From Anoplopoma fimbria (Eukaryota; Chordata; Actinopteri; Perciformes; Anoplopomatidae): a stretch of 64,000 bases of DNA. This document shows, in pieces, positions 47,746 to 59,068 of this stretch. Location of the stretch: the NCBI RefSeq assembly GCF_027596085.1, contig NC_072451.1, positions 11,316,795-11,380,794 on the forward strand. Reading direction: 5' to 3'. How positions within the stretch are numbered: the stretch's first letter is position 1; each line of letters starts with the position of its first letter. A program made the position numbers and the translations under genes. The notes beneath the pieces are model-generated. The model searched no databases. It was given only the letters and a program-made list of their open reading frames with translations, and was not told where the DNA came from.

Positions 47746-48714
47746 GTGTCTCAGACTGTGGTTCTCTACTATGTGTGTATATGCGCATTGCAAGTTAAAC
47801 AAAACACTCTAAAATATTAATTTTTAATGAAAATTATCATTTTGATGAAAGCTGATCTTAATTCTGTCACAATGATCCTTCTTTGACATTTAACCGATTA
47901 AGCTGCTTTCATTGGGGCTCCAAATCTTTGACTTGCCAAAGTCTTGGAGCTTCCACTTGAGTTTGGCATCTTTGAAGGCGTGTTTGTGATTTGCATAGTA
48001 CTTTGAAGGGAGCTCATCATTGCTCCTCAGTTCTTATCTGGACTTCTTGCTCATTTGATATAGGAGTTGGTTTAGAAGTTTCTGGATCCCCCTAGACAAA
48101 AAATGTGCACTTACCCAGTTTCCCTCCGACTCACAAATCAGAGCTGCTGTTTTAAATTCACTTTTGCGCCAGCAGTCAGTGGGGTCTTTGAAGAAAGTAA
48201 ACCCAGTCCACAAATACTGACAAGTGGGCAGAACTGGATAACCAGCAGGTATTTAGTTTTAGGTCGGGTTCTGACAGTGATGGATGAAAACGGTTTAAAG
48301 TGCTTGTATAACCTATAACAACAAGACCAGAGAGCACGCAGCGATACCATGACAATTCTCTCTAACGCTGCAATCCCTCATTGACCACATCAGGATAACT
48401 TACAGACCATAGCAGGTTCTCAATATGGAGCCTGACCGCCCCTTACCAAATGTGATTATACCAGTTAATATTAATAGCAGATCTCATAAGCAGTCAAACT
48501 GGCATGAACCACATTGGGCATCAATACTAATGTTTGATTTATAGAGCAAGATTTTAAATTTAGTTTTATAATAACTGAGTCTGTTGTCTGTCATGATTGC
48601 ATGAGCATATAAATGTGTTTAGTTGAGCGGACTTCAAGTGTACATATTATATTAAAGTTTATCAGTGTGTTTGTTTAGTTCTATTTAGGACTTATTCCAG
48701 CGTTAACCTGATCT
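47746..48714. other. intergenic, no gene seen
   Basis: AT-rich sequence between the ect2 3' end and the hAT element; nothing recognised. Confidence 0.5.
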
Positions 48715-48970
48715 ACTGTGTCCAGAGCCGGTTCAGACCTCCATGGGGCCCTCCTAACTGAACCCCCAAAATGTTCAACCGTCGCACCTGACACCCAGTG
48801 CTTCCACTCATCCCCCCCTTTAAATATATTGCATATCGCCACCTGTTGGTCCAACTCAGAATAAATACAGACCAAATCAGAACAAATCAAATCGAACTTT
48901 AATGTGTTAACAAACAATTATAGAGTCTTAAATGTTGGGCATGTAAACATTTTAATGTTTTCAATTACCA

Positions 48971-49234
48971 TTAAAAGTGTCCCTTCCTGCACTTCCTGGA
49001 TGCAAAATCATCAATTATGTCATCGTAAGATATTTGCTTCCCCACATCATGGTTGATGCTCATGATGGCCAAACCACTCAGTCGTTCCTGGGACATGGAA
49101 GATCTCAGATAGCTTTTTATCAACTTCAACTTGCTGAAGCTCCTCTCAGCTGAGGCAACTGTCACAGGCAGGGTGACAGCAACTCTAAGGGCTATCCAAA
49201 GGTTAGGATAGAATATGTATCCATTACTTTCCAT
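48971..49234 (-). pseudogene. hAT transposase C-terminal dimerisation domain, fragment
   Basis: The 87-codon open frame encodes LWIALRVAVTLPVTVASAER, SFSKLKLIKSYLRSSMSQER and LSGLAIMSINHD, the hAT-family C-terminal dimerisation region (Dimer_Tnp_hAT). The N-terminal zinc finger and DDE catalytic region are absent. In intact elements this domain mediates oligomerisation of the transposase. It lies in the left part of the 48723-50110 transposon. Confidence 0.85.
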
Positions 49235-49460
49235 TTTGTTAAGTGCAGTTGTAACTATACAAGGCTACAACTAAAATTATAGAAGCTAGCAAGACGCACA
49301 CAGAGACCGGGGATCCCCAAGGGCTCACCGCCCTGTAGGTCTAACACGGACTGTCCCTCCCTCTCTCCCACCAGGAGAGGAGAGTTAAAGGCTTTACCTG
49401 ACTGCTGCTCCCGCAGTTCATTTTCAAGTTCCTTCCTCTTCCTTTTTTCACTCCTCCTCC

Positions 49461-49883
49461 ACTCTCACCCTGACTACACCAACATCCCGATTAAAAACTT
49501 TTGGCGACAGAGCATTCTCACGCACAGCACCCCGACTCTGGAACTCCCTCCCCCAATCTGTTCGCCACTCTCCCTCACTCACAACATTCAAGTCCCGCCT
49601 CAAAACATACCTCTTCACCCAAGCCTATGATCTTCCCTATCCCTAGCCACCATTACCCAACTGCCTACACTTCTACCCCCTGTTACATCTCAATAACTCT
49701 GTTTTTTCTGCCTGTGCTGTGTATGCTTGTGTTGCCCCCCCTGTCTGTAATACCCCCCCCTTCTTTGCCTGTAAATGTAAATGTGTCCTGCTTGTACTGT
49801 CCCCCTGTCTGTAATTACCCCCCCCTCTATGACTTTGTAATCTGCGACTTTGGGTATCTGAAAAGCGCAATATAAAATAAAGA

Positions 49884-49917
<34 letters not shown>
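49461..49917 (+). mobile_element. L2-type LINE 3' fragment nested in the hAT element
   Basis: The plus strand (with frame changes) reads FGDRAFSRTAPRLWNSLPQS then [19 protein letters not shown], the C-terminus of an L2-clade RT ORF. A 3' UTR follows, ending GCGCAATATAAAATAAAGAT and an (ATT)n tail at 49886-49917. The element interrupts the hAT start exon exactly after MKRSYPSG, so it inserted later. The left edge is approximate. Confidence 0.85.
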
Positions 49918-49918
<1 letters not shown>

Positions 49919-50215
49919 CCCGAGGGATAGCTCCGCTTCATCTTTCTACACGCGTGCGCATGCGCATGGGTAGCTATCTGACGTCCGCGACGGACAGTTA
50001 CGTTGTCACGTTTTTTGTTTTTTTTTCCCCACGGGGCCTTTATTATAAATAATAAATTTGCGGGGCCCTACGCAACGTGCGTAGTGTGCGTATTGAAAGA
50101 ACCGGTACTGACTGTGTCTAACTAAGTTTGAGCCAATGAGAATTGGATAATTGACGTGGTTAAGATGGGTTATTGCATTAAACTTATCGCTTATGTCATA
50201 AATGGACTTGTACTC

Positions 50216-50480
50216 TTTTTTTTTTTTAGTATACAGACTACCCTAAGTGCTTTAACACTACATGTCATCATTCACCCATTCATACACTGATGACCGGGGC
50301 TACCATGTAAGGTGACACCTGCCCATCAGGACTCAAACACTCATTCACACAACGAACAATTTGGGCTCTTTCCCAAAGACACATTGACACTTCGACATTG
50401 TCAAACGGAGCAGGGGATCGAACCGCCGATCCTCTGACTGAAGGACGACTCTGCTCTACCACTGAGCCACAGTCGCGATC
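50216..50480 (-). mobile_element. tRNA-derived SINE, minus strand
   Basis: On the minus strand the head has an A box (TGGCTCAGTGGTAGAGC) and a B box (GGTTCGATCCC at 50424-50414) at tRNA-like spacing. A body with GTGTCTTTGGGAAAGAGC follows, and a 12-nt poly-A tail at 50227-50216. A and B boxes form the internal Pol III promoter of such elements. Confidence 0.85.
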
Positions 50481-51350
50481 TCCCACATGTCCCCCCAAAA
50501 GCCTTAAACCCTGAACCTTCAGGAACTTAACTCATGTCATCTGATGAAAGCTTGAATTAGTATGAAATATGAATGGGACAGCAATTTGCTGCGACATATC
50601 ATGTTACCATGACAGCGTCATAACATGTTGTGTAATTGTTGGTATTTAGCTTGTATTTTATACTCCTTGATTTGAACGTCTTTCAGGCTCTTGCCTCCTG
50701 AGATGAGATGTAACTGTCAAATAATCGCATTACTCCTTTTTGTTTAAACAGCTTTAATAACAAAATGAAATGAAGGAGTGTAATGTAGTCTTTGCCTTCA
50801 TGTCTTTTAATGTTCAAACTTAAATCCTTAATGTTTATGTGTAAATGTAATATGCCCGTCTGAACACACGGGCATATTATTTTCCAGCTCTCACTTGTAA
50901 CCCTGTGTTTACCGTCACCCGGTATGAATTGTGGGTTTTTCCCTCAAGCAAAGTCTACAGAAATGCAGACTCAAGGAAAGGGTTCATAAAAGGCTCAAAA
51001 TGTCTGCAACAGAGTCCTCGAACGCTGGAGGATTTGACAGTGGGACAGAACTAAACCGTCAATGACTTTGTGGTCACGCGCCTCAGAGTCCCTGAGTGTG
51101 GAGATTGGGATTCGGCCACACAAAATGGTTTGTTGACCGTCTCAAGATAGTGTAATATGATGTGGAAAGGGCGGTAAAAATGGCCAGAAACTTCTCAAGA
51201 TTTATAGATCTTGAGACTTGTGAATTAGGTTGTGATAGTTAGTCTTTAAAAAGTGGGTCCCTAGAAAAAGCAGCTGGGTAAATGCTGCCATAAAGTGTTT
51301 TAAACATGTTTAAGGGGGCCTGCAGGATGAGTGTTGCCTTGATAGTTATT
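50481..51350. other. intergenic, no gene seen
   Basis: Contains a 12-bp perfect-stem inverted repeat at 50848-50879 and nothing else recognised. Confidence 0.5.
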
Positions 51351-51351
51351 A

Positions 51352-52480
51352 TTGTTCATGAAGCTAAATTATAAGGAAATCAAATATAACAGAATACAAA
51401 AGTGGTTTTCTAAACTTGACACAACTAAAAGGAGTCTAAAAAAGGAGAGCTGTAATTTAAAATGGGCTTCATTTCTGTACGGTGTGTCCACACACCTCCT
51501 GCACAGCCAGACCTTGGCCATGTGTCCTCTCGCCCTCAGCTTAACCATAATCACATTAGCTACCCCCGAGTCGGCCGACTTCCTCACACTGAGTCAAGGT
51601 GTGTTTGAATGGGGAGCCTTTAAATTTAGCCACATTGGTATTTCAGTCACGGTAACGGGCCGGGGAGAAGAGAGGTGCTCCTGTTTTGTCCTCTTCACAT
51701 GCAACCTCTTCAAAGCATTAGAAGATAATCTGTGTCTCCTGGATAAAGCGTGGGACGTGCCGGGCTGCCAGCTAGCAACTGGGGTGGAGTGCCATGCGGG
51801 GCCCGAGGCGAGGCGAGACTGGGGAATAGCCACAATGAAAAGGCCCCTCTTCACGGAGGACACTCGCTCTTTTCATATTTGCCTTTGCCTTCACTTCAAA
51901 GGGCCTCTGACTGGCTGTTTAGGGGTGAAACGAAAAAGGCAGACGGGCTGAAAGGAGGAGGTAGGGGGGCTGGAGTGGTAGGGGTCTGCTGACTCCGAGG
52001 TACCAGCATGGAGGACACGGTCCTAGACCAAGGTGAAGATGACACTTAATATCAGGACCGTCTCACTAAGTACTGTTATTGATGTCTTCATGCAAATAAT
52101 GCTCTCTGCATGAACATAAGAGAAATAGATCCCCCTCTACTAACGGATTACACAGAGGAGACATGAGTAGGAAGAGAGAGCCGTTTGACATTGAAATCCC
52201 TCCGTGGAAAGGGAGGGTGTGGAGATTGGACCGTTCATGTAGAGGACTTCTCTACTGTGAGAGAAGTTTTCATTCTAAGTGAAGTTTCTCTTATTTAACC
52301 GTGACCCAAAACTTTAAGTAAATCTGGGGGTATTTACACAACCTGTAACCTTGGAAGCAGAAGCATCTTTCCCCCGAGGCCAAGGAAAGCCATTCTGTCA
52401 GTTTTATTCCAGCTATAATGATCATTTTAAAGTCATTCTGTGGCCACGTTTATGTGATTATTCCATGTTCTAAATGATTT
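51352..52480. other. high-complexity stretch with a 199-codon open frame, nature unknown
   Basis: The frame 51352-51951 is open for 199 codons, but its product (for example VSTHLLHSQTLAMCPLALSL) has no domain, bias or splice context I recognise. The minus strand is also partly open. Base composition is richer and less repetitive than the surroundings, which would fit conserved non-coding sequence. No call of function is justified. Confidence 0.3.
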
Positions 52481-52889
52481 TGTAGAGACAACGAAGCAGT
52501 CCTTGTGAACACTATGAGCGACTATTGTCGTTATGTGCCTTCACCATTTGGATATCAGAACGCCCCTTCCGTTGTCATTTTTCAAACTACCACCAAAGTG
52601 ATAAATGTTCAAATCTCACGCATTGTGACTTTAATTGGAAAGATTTTCCACATAACAGAATTGTTATGGCAGCACTGTAACAGCCATCTCTTTCCTATCT
52701 ACTTTGGGGAGTCAAACAGCAGCCATCTGGATGGCCATCTGGATTTCCATGTGTGGCAAATGTTTGTCAGTTTGTTATGTGAAAGAAAGTATTGCACTTT
52801 TACAGATGAGCTAATCCTATGGTGTGCTGAAGTAAAGCCAGGTGCATTGGTCACTGTAGCGGCTCTGTCAGGCGGCCGCTATGCACAAC

Positions 52890-53170
52890 GATGCTTTTAG
52901 CTCGATAATAATGTCAGCATGATATGATTCTCACAATGAAGATGCTAAAATACAGAGAGCTAGCATGTTCACCATCTTCGTTTAACATCTTAGCATGCTC
53001 ACATTCGCTAATTAGCACTGAACACAAAGTGCAGCTGAGGCTGATAGGAAAGTCACTCATCTTGCATGGATTTGGTTCCAAACCAACTAAAATGTTGGAA
53101 ACAATAAAAGTTGGACCTGATGAGGGTGCTAAATGAAACAATCCAGTTATTACATTTTATCTCACTGGGA
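52890..53170 (+). repeat. dispersed teleost repeat
   Basis: Phrases such as GCTAGCATGTTCACCATCTT, TTAGCATGCTCACATTCGCT and AATTAGCACTGAACACAAAG, then CAGCTGAGGCTGATAGGAAA, belong to a repeat I recall as very abundant in fish. Class uncertain. Confidence 0.6.
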
Positions 53171-53209
53171 ACAATTAGTCTTAAATCTTTCAAACTCTGG
53201 TGTTATACT

Positions 53210-53520
53210 AAGTCAAGTGTATTTCTATAGCGTTTTTTAAAGAGATAAGTCACAAAGTGCTTAACAGGAGCATTATTTCATACAAGGAAGAAAACATATT
53301 TAAAACAAGGTGAGCAAACAAGGGCCATTCATTTACGAGAGCAGTGTTTAAAACACGAAACGTAATAAGAAAGGCACAATAGACAGTCAAATATGTGATA
53401 AAAACATAGATAAAATGCAGACCTGGAGCATAAAACTTATCCAAACGCCTGTCATAACAGGTAAATCTTCAGCCGACCTATAAACGAATTTACAGAATCA
53501 GCAAACCGTTAGGGTGCATA
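53210..53520 (-). mobile_element. LINE 3'-tail fragment, minus strand
   Basis: The minus strand ends with AAGCACTTTGTGACTTATC followed by CGCTATAGAAATACACTTG, resembling the 'scale-down GCGCTATATAAAT' tails of fish L2/RTE elements. Strongly diverged. Confidence 0.45.
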
Positions 53521-53779
53521 AAGTGTAGGCCCATATCATCTATTGATTTGGATGTTTCCCTACCTTAACCAGTGCATTCTGGAATTAGCCCCAAACCGCT
53601 ATAACCCTAAATACGAGGCACAATGTAATGCTAATACATTTCTATTTTAACCTATTTTGAAAGTCTTCATTTCATCTTCAGCACATTACATTTGCTCGCA
53701 GCATTTAGGATTGATATTGTCTGTGAGCTACTGCACCATAGAGTGAGAGTGCGTTCACACTGAATGTCCATCTCTCATT

Positions 53780-54417
53780 AGCTGTGTCCCAATCCAGCGG
53801 CTGCAGCCTTCGGAGGAACCAGCCTTTGAATACCGCGAAGGCTGGACCGAGTGGTCCCCGAAATGAGACGGTCTGGTCCACAAATTATTTTTTGTTTGCG
53901 TCACCACCCTTTTGCTGCTCCCGTCTCCTAGAAACCAGCTGCGGTTATCATTAAAGAGTATAAAAGAGGTAAAGCTAAAATGGACGAGCTGCTATAAATA
54001 GCGCAGCGGCTCCCGGTAGCGTTAGCTGGTTAGTTAATAGTGTCACATAAATTAACCGATCATTTTAACATAAGTGTGATCTGATCAGGCCCCTTGTTTT
54101 TAGTTTTAACACTTGTATGTGTAAATATTCACTTGAGTTAAAATCCAATAATTACATTTAAATGTGAATTATCCCGTTGCTGGTCCACTAGTCGCCATGT
54201 CATTAAAAAAAAAATCAACTTCACCAGCACGCAATGAATCTTGGGATATGTTGGGCCGTGAAGGATCCATCAGTTGTATCCTCCAAATCTGGGAAAAGTA
54301 GGCTGCATTTGTCGGCCGCATTAGAAGTAATCTTTGATATGGGACAGCCTCGTCGTGACGCAATCGGTCTACAACTACACCCTCCAAAGGATGCAGCCGC
54401 TGGATTGGGACACAGCT
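53780..54417. mobile_element. 638-bp MITE with ~38-bp terminal inverted repeats
   Basis: The left end AGCTGTGTCCCAATCCAGCG and onwards through GGCTGCAGCCTTCGGAGG is matched in inverted form by the right end (GGATGCAGCCGCTGGATTGG and onward to ACACAGCT), with two differences in about 37 positions. The 3-bp sequence ATT occurs on both sides (53777-53779 and 54418-54420), a possible target duplication. No transposase is inside. A 3-bp duplication would suggest a PIF/Harbinger-type source; this is inferred. Confidence 0.8.
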
Positions 54418-54420
54418 ATT

Positions 54421-55195
54421 GCTAAAAACAGGTGAGCATATTAGGGCAGCCCTGTGGGCCAATCAGAAGCAAGTTAAGCTTAGATCCACCCCTCTCAGGT
54501 AACCCAAGCATGACTAAAGATTAAAGCACAGATTTTTTAATGTTTTAACATTTTTCAGTCTATAAATATAACATGTTTTATAAATATTATTAATTATACG
54601 TCTGTCAAAACTAAATGGATTGAATGTTTTTTTTTCTTATTCTATTGAATATTTTACATGTGAAACAGATAAGTTACGCACCATGGAGGAATGAAATAGT
54701 CTCCTCCTGCACTAGTATTTGTGTGAGAGAGAGATCATGTGACTCCTGGTGGACTATGTCTGACCTTCAGAACATCAATTGGCTCTATGGAGAACAGAGC
54801 TCAGTTGGATATTGACCAGTGCTGATCTGCCTTCCATCAGTTTTTCTCTCCCGATTATTTCCTAATTGGTCAATGAGCCCCTCCTTCAGCTACAGGCAGT
54901 CATCATCGTCCAACAGCTGGAGGCTGGATGCACTCCCCACTGGAAGGACTTCTTAACTTCAGAGCTGCCAAAAATGTCATCAAGTTAAATGAACCATTGA
55001 AGTGTTAAATGGAACTGATCTTCTATGATAGTCCTGTTGCCAAGGTGAGATGTGTATAGAGAATTCTGCTCAAACTAGCTATGTCCTGAAGCATGCGTCA
55101 GTCATGACCAATAAATTATCCAGTGGTGGACTCAGAATGTCTGAGGGGCAGGGGGGAAATAAATAGTCTAATTTATCATTTAAACCATCCTAAGC
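54421..55195. other. intergenic, no gene seen
   Basis: Unremarkable AT-rich sequence between the MITE and a SINE. Confidence 0.5.
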
Positions 55196-55204
55196 ATTTT
55201 GAGA

Positions 55205-55338
55205 GCAGTGGGCTGTTGTAAGGCGCCCAGGGAGAAACTTGGGGATCAGTGTCTTGCTCAAGGACACTTGGACAGTAGGAGCAGGGGATTATGTGGTTAA
55301 AGGAGGACCTGCTCCACCTGCTGAGCTACAGCCACCCT
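55205..55338 (-). mobile_element. tRNA-derived SINE fragment, minus strand
   Basis: The minus strand begins GGGTGGCTGTAGCTCAGCAG then GTGGAGCAGG (A-box-like), followed by CAAGTGTCCTTGAGCAAGAC. The B box is degenerate. It is a different family or age from the SINE at 50216-50480. Confidence 0.65.
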
Positions 55339-55673
55339 TTCCCTGATTTCAGTGTCAATGTTAAATACAAATACAATGTAAATTCTATAAAAAAGTATTA
55401 TTATTATTGTATGTTTTTTTTACTTTAACTGTAAGAAGTGCTTTCATTTGTCACACACTTGTTGATATGCAGCCTCAATGAATGACAGGAATAGGAACGT
55501 TCTACAGACCAACTGAGAGAACTTCTTCTTTGCTGAAGCTCTGAGGGGTTGTTTGTTTTCATTGGCAGCTATCTTGTGTTTGATTTTGTTTAATATTAAA
55601 AACATACAATATATTCCAAATTCAGTGGCATCTTTAGAATAAATTCATGAAATGATAGGATATTCAGACATCA

Positions 55674-56279
55674 TTCAATTCAATTCAGTTTATTTTGTAT
55701 AGCCCAAAATCACAAATTACAAATTTGCCTCAGAGGGCTTTACAATCTGTACACATGCGACATCCTCTGTCCCGGAACCCTCACATCGGCACAGGAAAAA
55801 CTCCCCTAAAAAAAACCTTTAACAGGGAGAAAAAAGGAAGAAACCTATGGGAGAGCGACAGAGGAGGGATCCTTCTCCCAGGATGGACAGAATGCAATAG
55901 ATGTCATGTGTACAGAATGAACAGCATAACAGAGATACAACACATTCCATGTATATGACATAAATGATTCATATAATCACAGTAGTAAGCAGAGTAACGA
56001 AGGAAAAATTTAGAATACTGATAAAAGCAGCAATAACTATAGTAGAATTAAAGTAATGATATAGGGAATAGTATTTGTAATGTGACTAATAATAATAATG
56101 GAAGTAGCAGTGAGTGTCAGCCGGGTCACAGCAGGAGGCACGACCACGGTCCAGGGACCACAACGATTCGTGGAAACCTGCAACGCGAGAAAGCAAAAGG
56201 GCTTCAGGGTGGAAGGTAAGCTAATAGGCTTAATGGTACAGGTAATAGTAATAGTAATGTGACTAATAATAGTGTGATT
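55674..56279 (-). mobile_element. second, 5'-truncated copy of the intron-12 LINE 3' end
   Basis: Nearly identical to 18064-18600: both share CAGAGGGCTTTACAATCTGT, ACACATGCGACATCCTCTGT and CCCTCACATCGGCACAGGAA, and one tandem unit starting at about 56103. The copy ends after that unit, so no protein is encoded. A 7-bp insertion (ACAAATT-like) near 55717 distinguishes it. Confidence 0.9.
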
Positions 56280-56344
56280 CATTGTGATTTCTACTTAAAG
56301 AGCTGAAATTAAAGAGTTCATATGTCTTCGTTGTTGGTTTTCAG

Positions 56345-56430
56345 AGAAAAGACACAAGGGGAGGAGCTACAGACTGGATGGAGACGAGGACATCAAGGTG
56401 AAGAGAGCTGGTCCTGAAAAACACTAGTGT
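56345..56430 (+). other. exon-like segment, unassigned
   Basis: After gttggttttcag| the frame KRHKGRSYRLDGDEDIK and onward (VKRAGPEKH, stop) is open, with a possible donor ATCAAG|gtgaag. I cannot link it to any gene and no partner exon is visible nearby, so it may be chance. Confidence 0.2.
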
Positions 56431-56639
56431 CTGTGCACAGCTGGAAACTGCAACTGTCCAATGACATGATTTTATATTGAAATGATTGTTCAACATTGTT
56501 CTTTAATGTCTGTTCTTGGAGAAGTAGGGACTTTATATATTTTGTAAATATTGGTGTAAATGTCTCCAGACTGCTTCATGAACAAAGGGTCTTGAAGGGT
56601 CTGGAGAGCATGGTACAAACATTTGGTAACAATCAAAAC

Positions 56640-56800
56640 AACTAGTAGTCGTTGTTTTAGTAGTTCTATTTGTGGTAATAGTTGAAGGTGTTGAATAAGT
56701 AGATGTCATTGTCATAGTAGTATTAGTAGTAACTGTTGTTGTAGCAGCAGTAGTGGTTGTTGTAGCAATGTTAGTAGTAAATGTTGTAGTAGTCATAAAA
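56640..56800. repeat. imperfect GTA/GTT trinucleotide-rich tract
   Basis: A low-complexity run of TAGTAGT and GTTGTTG units; the threonine-rich minus-strand frame here is a by-product. Confidence 0.8.
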
Positions 56801-58985
56801 AAGTAATTGTGTAGTATATCATAAAAAACACCATCGAAATTACATTGTAGAGTGTGGCAATTTTGGTTTGGCTTCTTTGGATAAACGTGTCAGCTAAATG
56901 AATGTAAAGTCAGGGTGCTAGATTTCTTCACATCTGGATTTGCTTGAGGAACAAGCATGCATCCTCAGAACTTTGGGAGTATTTCACAAGTGTACAAAAT
57001 AAAACATTAATAGTCCTCCAACATAATCAATTGTTATGTTTCTCTCTCCAAAAGTACGACCAAAGAAACTTCAAAAACACAGACATCCAATTGTTTTTTG
57101 TAACTTTTCTATTAAATCAGCACTGGCTCTCAACAGGAGTGTTACGCCATGAAATGAGGCACTCAACAAAGAGAGATTTTATTTAGTCAGAGTTCAGCTG
57201 AAAAATATATTTTTATAGACTTTAACACGGATTGACTGACTGACGGGACATTTTCCACACTTGGATGAACATACAACTCTCAGAGTTATATCATCAGTAC
57301 TAAATATTAAACCTTTTTCCTTTAATAAACATAAAAAAAGGTAGGAGTCAACTACACGTCTGAGGGAGCATTGCTGTAAGGAACAACCAATCATAGAGCA
57401 ACCAGTCCACTTATGGTTTTGACCAATCCATCAACTGTATGTTTGTGTCTCTCATTACAGTAATGAAGCGAATATTTGTTACTTATTTGTCTAAGAACAA
57501 TTGTAAATTGTTATTTACAAAATAAATGACATGATTTCATAGTCTTCTTTTCCAGCCAAAAACTGGATATCTGCACTGGCCCAATTATATATGATGATGA
57601 ATATTGTGTGATGATATTGTGAAAAGGAGTAGTTTATTATCAGTTTAAGCCATTCACCTTGTGGGTTTTTAAATATTTCCTTTTTCCAAATTAAGATAAT
57701 TGACTCATCAGTCTACATTCTTCATGAAACTGTTATGATGAGCATGCAGTTTAGAGAGAGGGTCAGTGGCTCAACCCAAGAACATGAAATGGATCTGAAA
57801 CTGAGGGATGAATTCTTGTCCAACTCCTCATAGCTCATTCACTATATGTTGCCAATAGTGTGAAAAACATAAAACATGAACACCCCTTTATTCATGGGAG
57901 AAGAGGGTCAGCAATGAAGCTGAAAATGACAACAAAAGTCTGAAGTGAAAAGATCGAATGCGGAGTCCCCACGTCAGCTGTTGTGAATGAGCATGTTCAC
58001 TTGTTGCTTTCGCTAAGTGCTCATCCACGGATGACGCTGATTTCCTCTGACAACATCGGTAGGAAAAGTAGAACAAAACCAAAATGAATCACCATGTTCC
58101 TTCTCACAATAATCTTTTGACCTTACATCATTAGGGGGACCAACAGATCATTTGTCTTTTTCGGCCCAAACAGATAAAGTACCAACTGTAGTTGTAGCTG
58201 AGTTCCGAGCATATATAGCCGGGGCAAAGTTTTAACCAAGGTCCAGCAGCAGCCATGGGGGTTGTGAAGATCATCCTTTTCAATTTCCTGCAGAGTAGTA
58301 GCTCCCATCTATTATTAAATGCATATTTAATCCGTCTGATTCTTTACTGACTGTATCATCAATCTCTGTCTTGGCATCTTCCTTTCCTTCTCTTAGTCTG
58401 AGATGACTCTAACTCTGGAGCTGGCATAGAGGGGATTTCAGTTTCGACCTGAACCCTAAGATGCTTCAAAAGTTAATAATGCAGCCAATAATTCTAAATA
58501 AATATATTAAAGTGAATTGTAATAACTGTTAAATTAAACATTTAATAAACTAGATTATTAGATATTAAACATGTTTAAGAGTATTCTGTGGTTGTAGAAC
58601 AGTAGTCTGTGGTTGAACAAGAGTAGCCTTTGGTTAGAGAAGAGAAGCCGGTGGTAAAAGTTACCAAGGTCACAACCTCTAGGAGCTCAGTGGTTGTGGA
58701 CTACACGTGTATCAGCCACAGTAATTGAACTTCTATCCGGTTGTACAGCACATTTATCAAGCTGGCAAATAAATGGAGTTAAGCTAAAAGTACAATATTT
58801 GAAATGTAGTGCATTAACGGTTTCACAACATGGAAATACTCCATTAAAGTACAAATATTTCAAATTCCAGAAGTACAGTAGTAACATTCCACCACTGACT
58901 GATTGTGAACTGCAGCTTCAGTCTTGCTGTAATCAGCATGTGCTCTCTGCCCAATAGCCACCTAGATTACCCTATGTTCTTTTAA
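56801..58985. other. intergenic, no gene seen
   Basis: 2.2 kb of AT-rich sequence without coding, RNA or repeat signals that I can support. Confidence 0.5.
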
Positions 58986-58989
58986 CATA

Positions 58990-59068
58990 TATCATATTAC
59001 TAATTATTATAATAATTATAATTATAATTATAATTATTATAATAACAATTATTATTATTATTATTATT
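58990..59068. repeat. AT-rich (ATT/ATA)n simple repeat
   Basis: Runs of AATTATAATTATAATT and a closing (ATT)n; partly self-complementary. Confidence 0.85.

Larger units (their letters stand above)
48723..50110 (-). mobile_element. hAT DNA transposon, internally deleted and interrupted by an L2 tail
   Basis: The ends are CAGAGCCGGTTCAGACC (left) and, as reverse complement of the right end, CAGTACCGGTTCTTTCA: short imperfect terminal inverted repeats typical of hAT. A perfect 8-bp target duplication ACTGTGTC flanks it at 48715-48722 and 50111-50118. On the minus strand the ORF starts MKRSYPSG (49941-49918), is broken by the L2 insertion, resumes as RRSEKRKRKELENELREQQS (about 49460-49400) up to a gtaaag donor, and then only the C-terminus remains. 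The catalytic core is missing, so the copy cannot move by itself. The MKR.YPSG start and the ASAERSFSKLKLIK end suggest the ZMYM/TTF-type hAT group. Confidence 0.9.

Noticed and set aside
49690..49941. 83-codon minus-strand frame starting MKRSYPSGNNNN as a gene
   Set aside because: It is the hAT transposase start running into the (ATT)n tail of a nested LINE.
50404..50480. A functional tRNA gene on the minus strand
   Set aside because: A and B boxes are present, but the cloverleaf is degenerate and the unit continues into a SINE body with a poly-A tail.
56533..56796. 87-codon Thr-rich minus-strand frame
   Set aside because: Translation of a GTA/GTT low-complexity tract.
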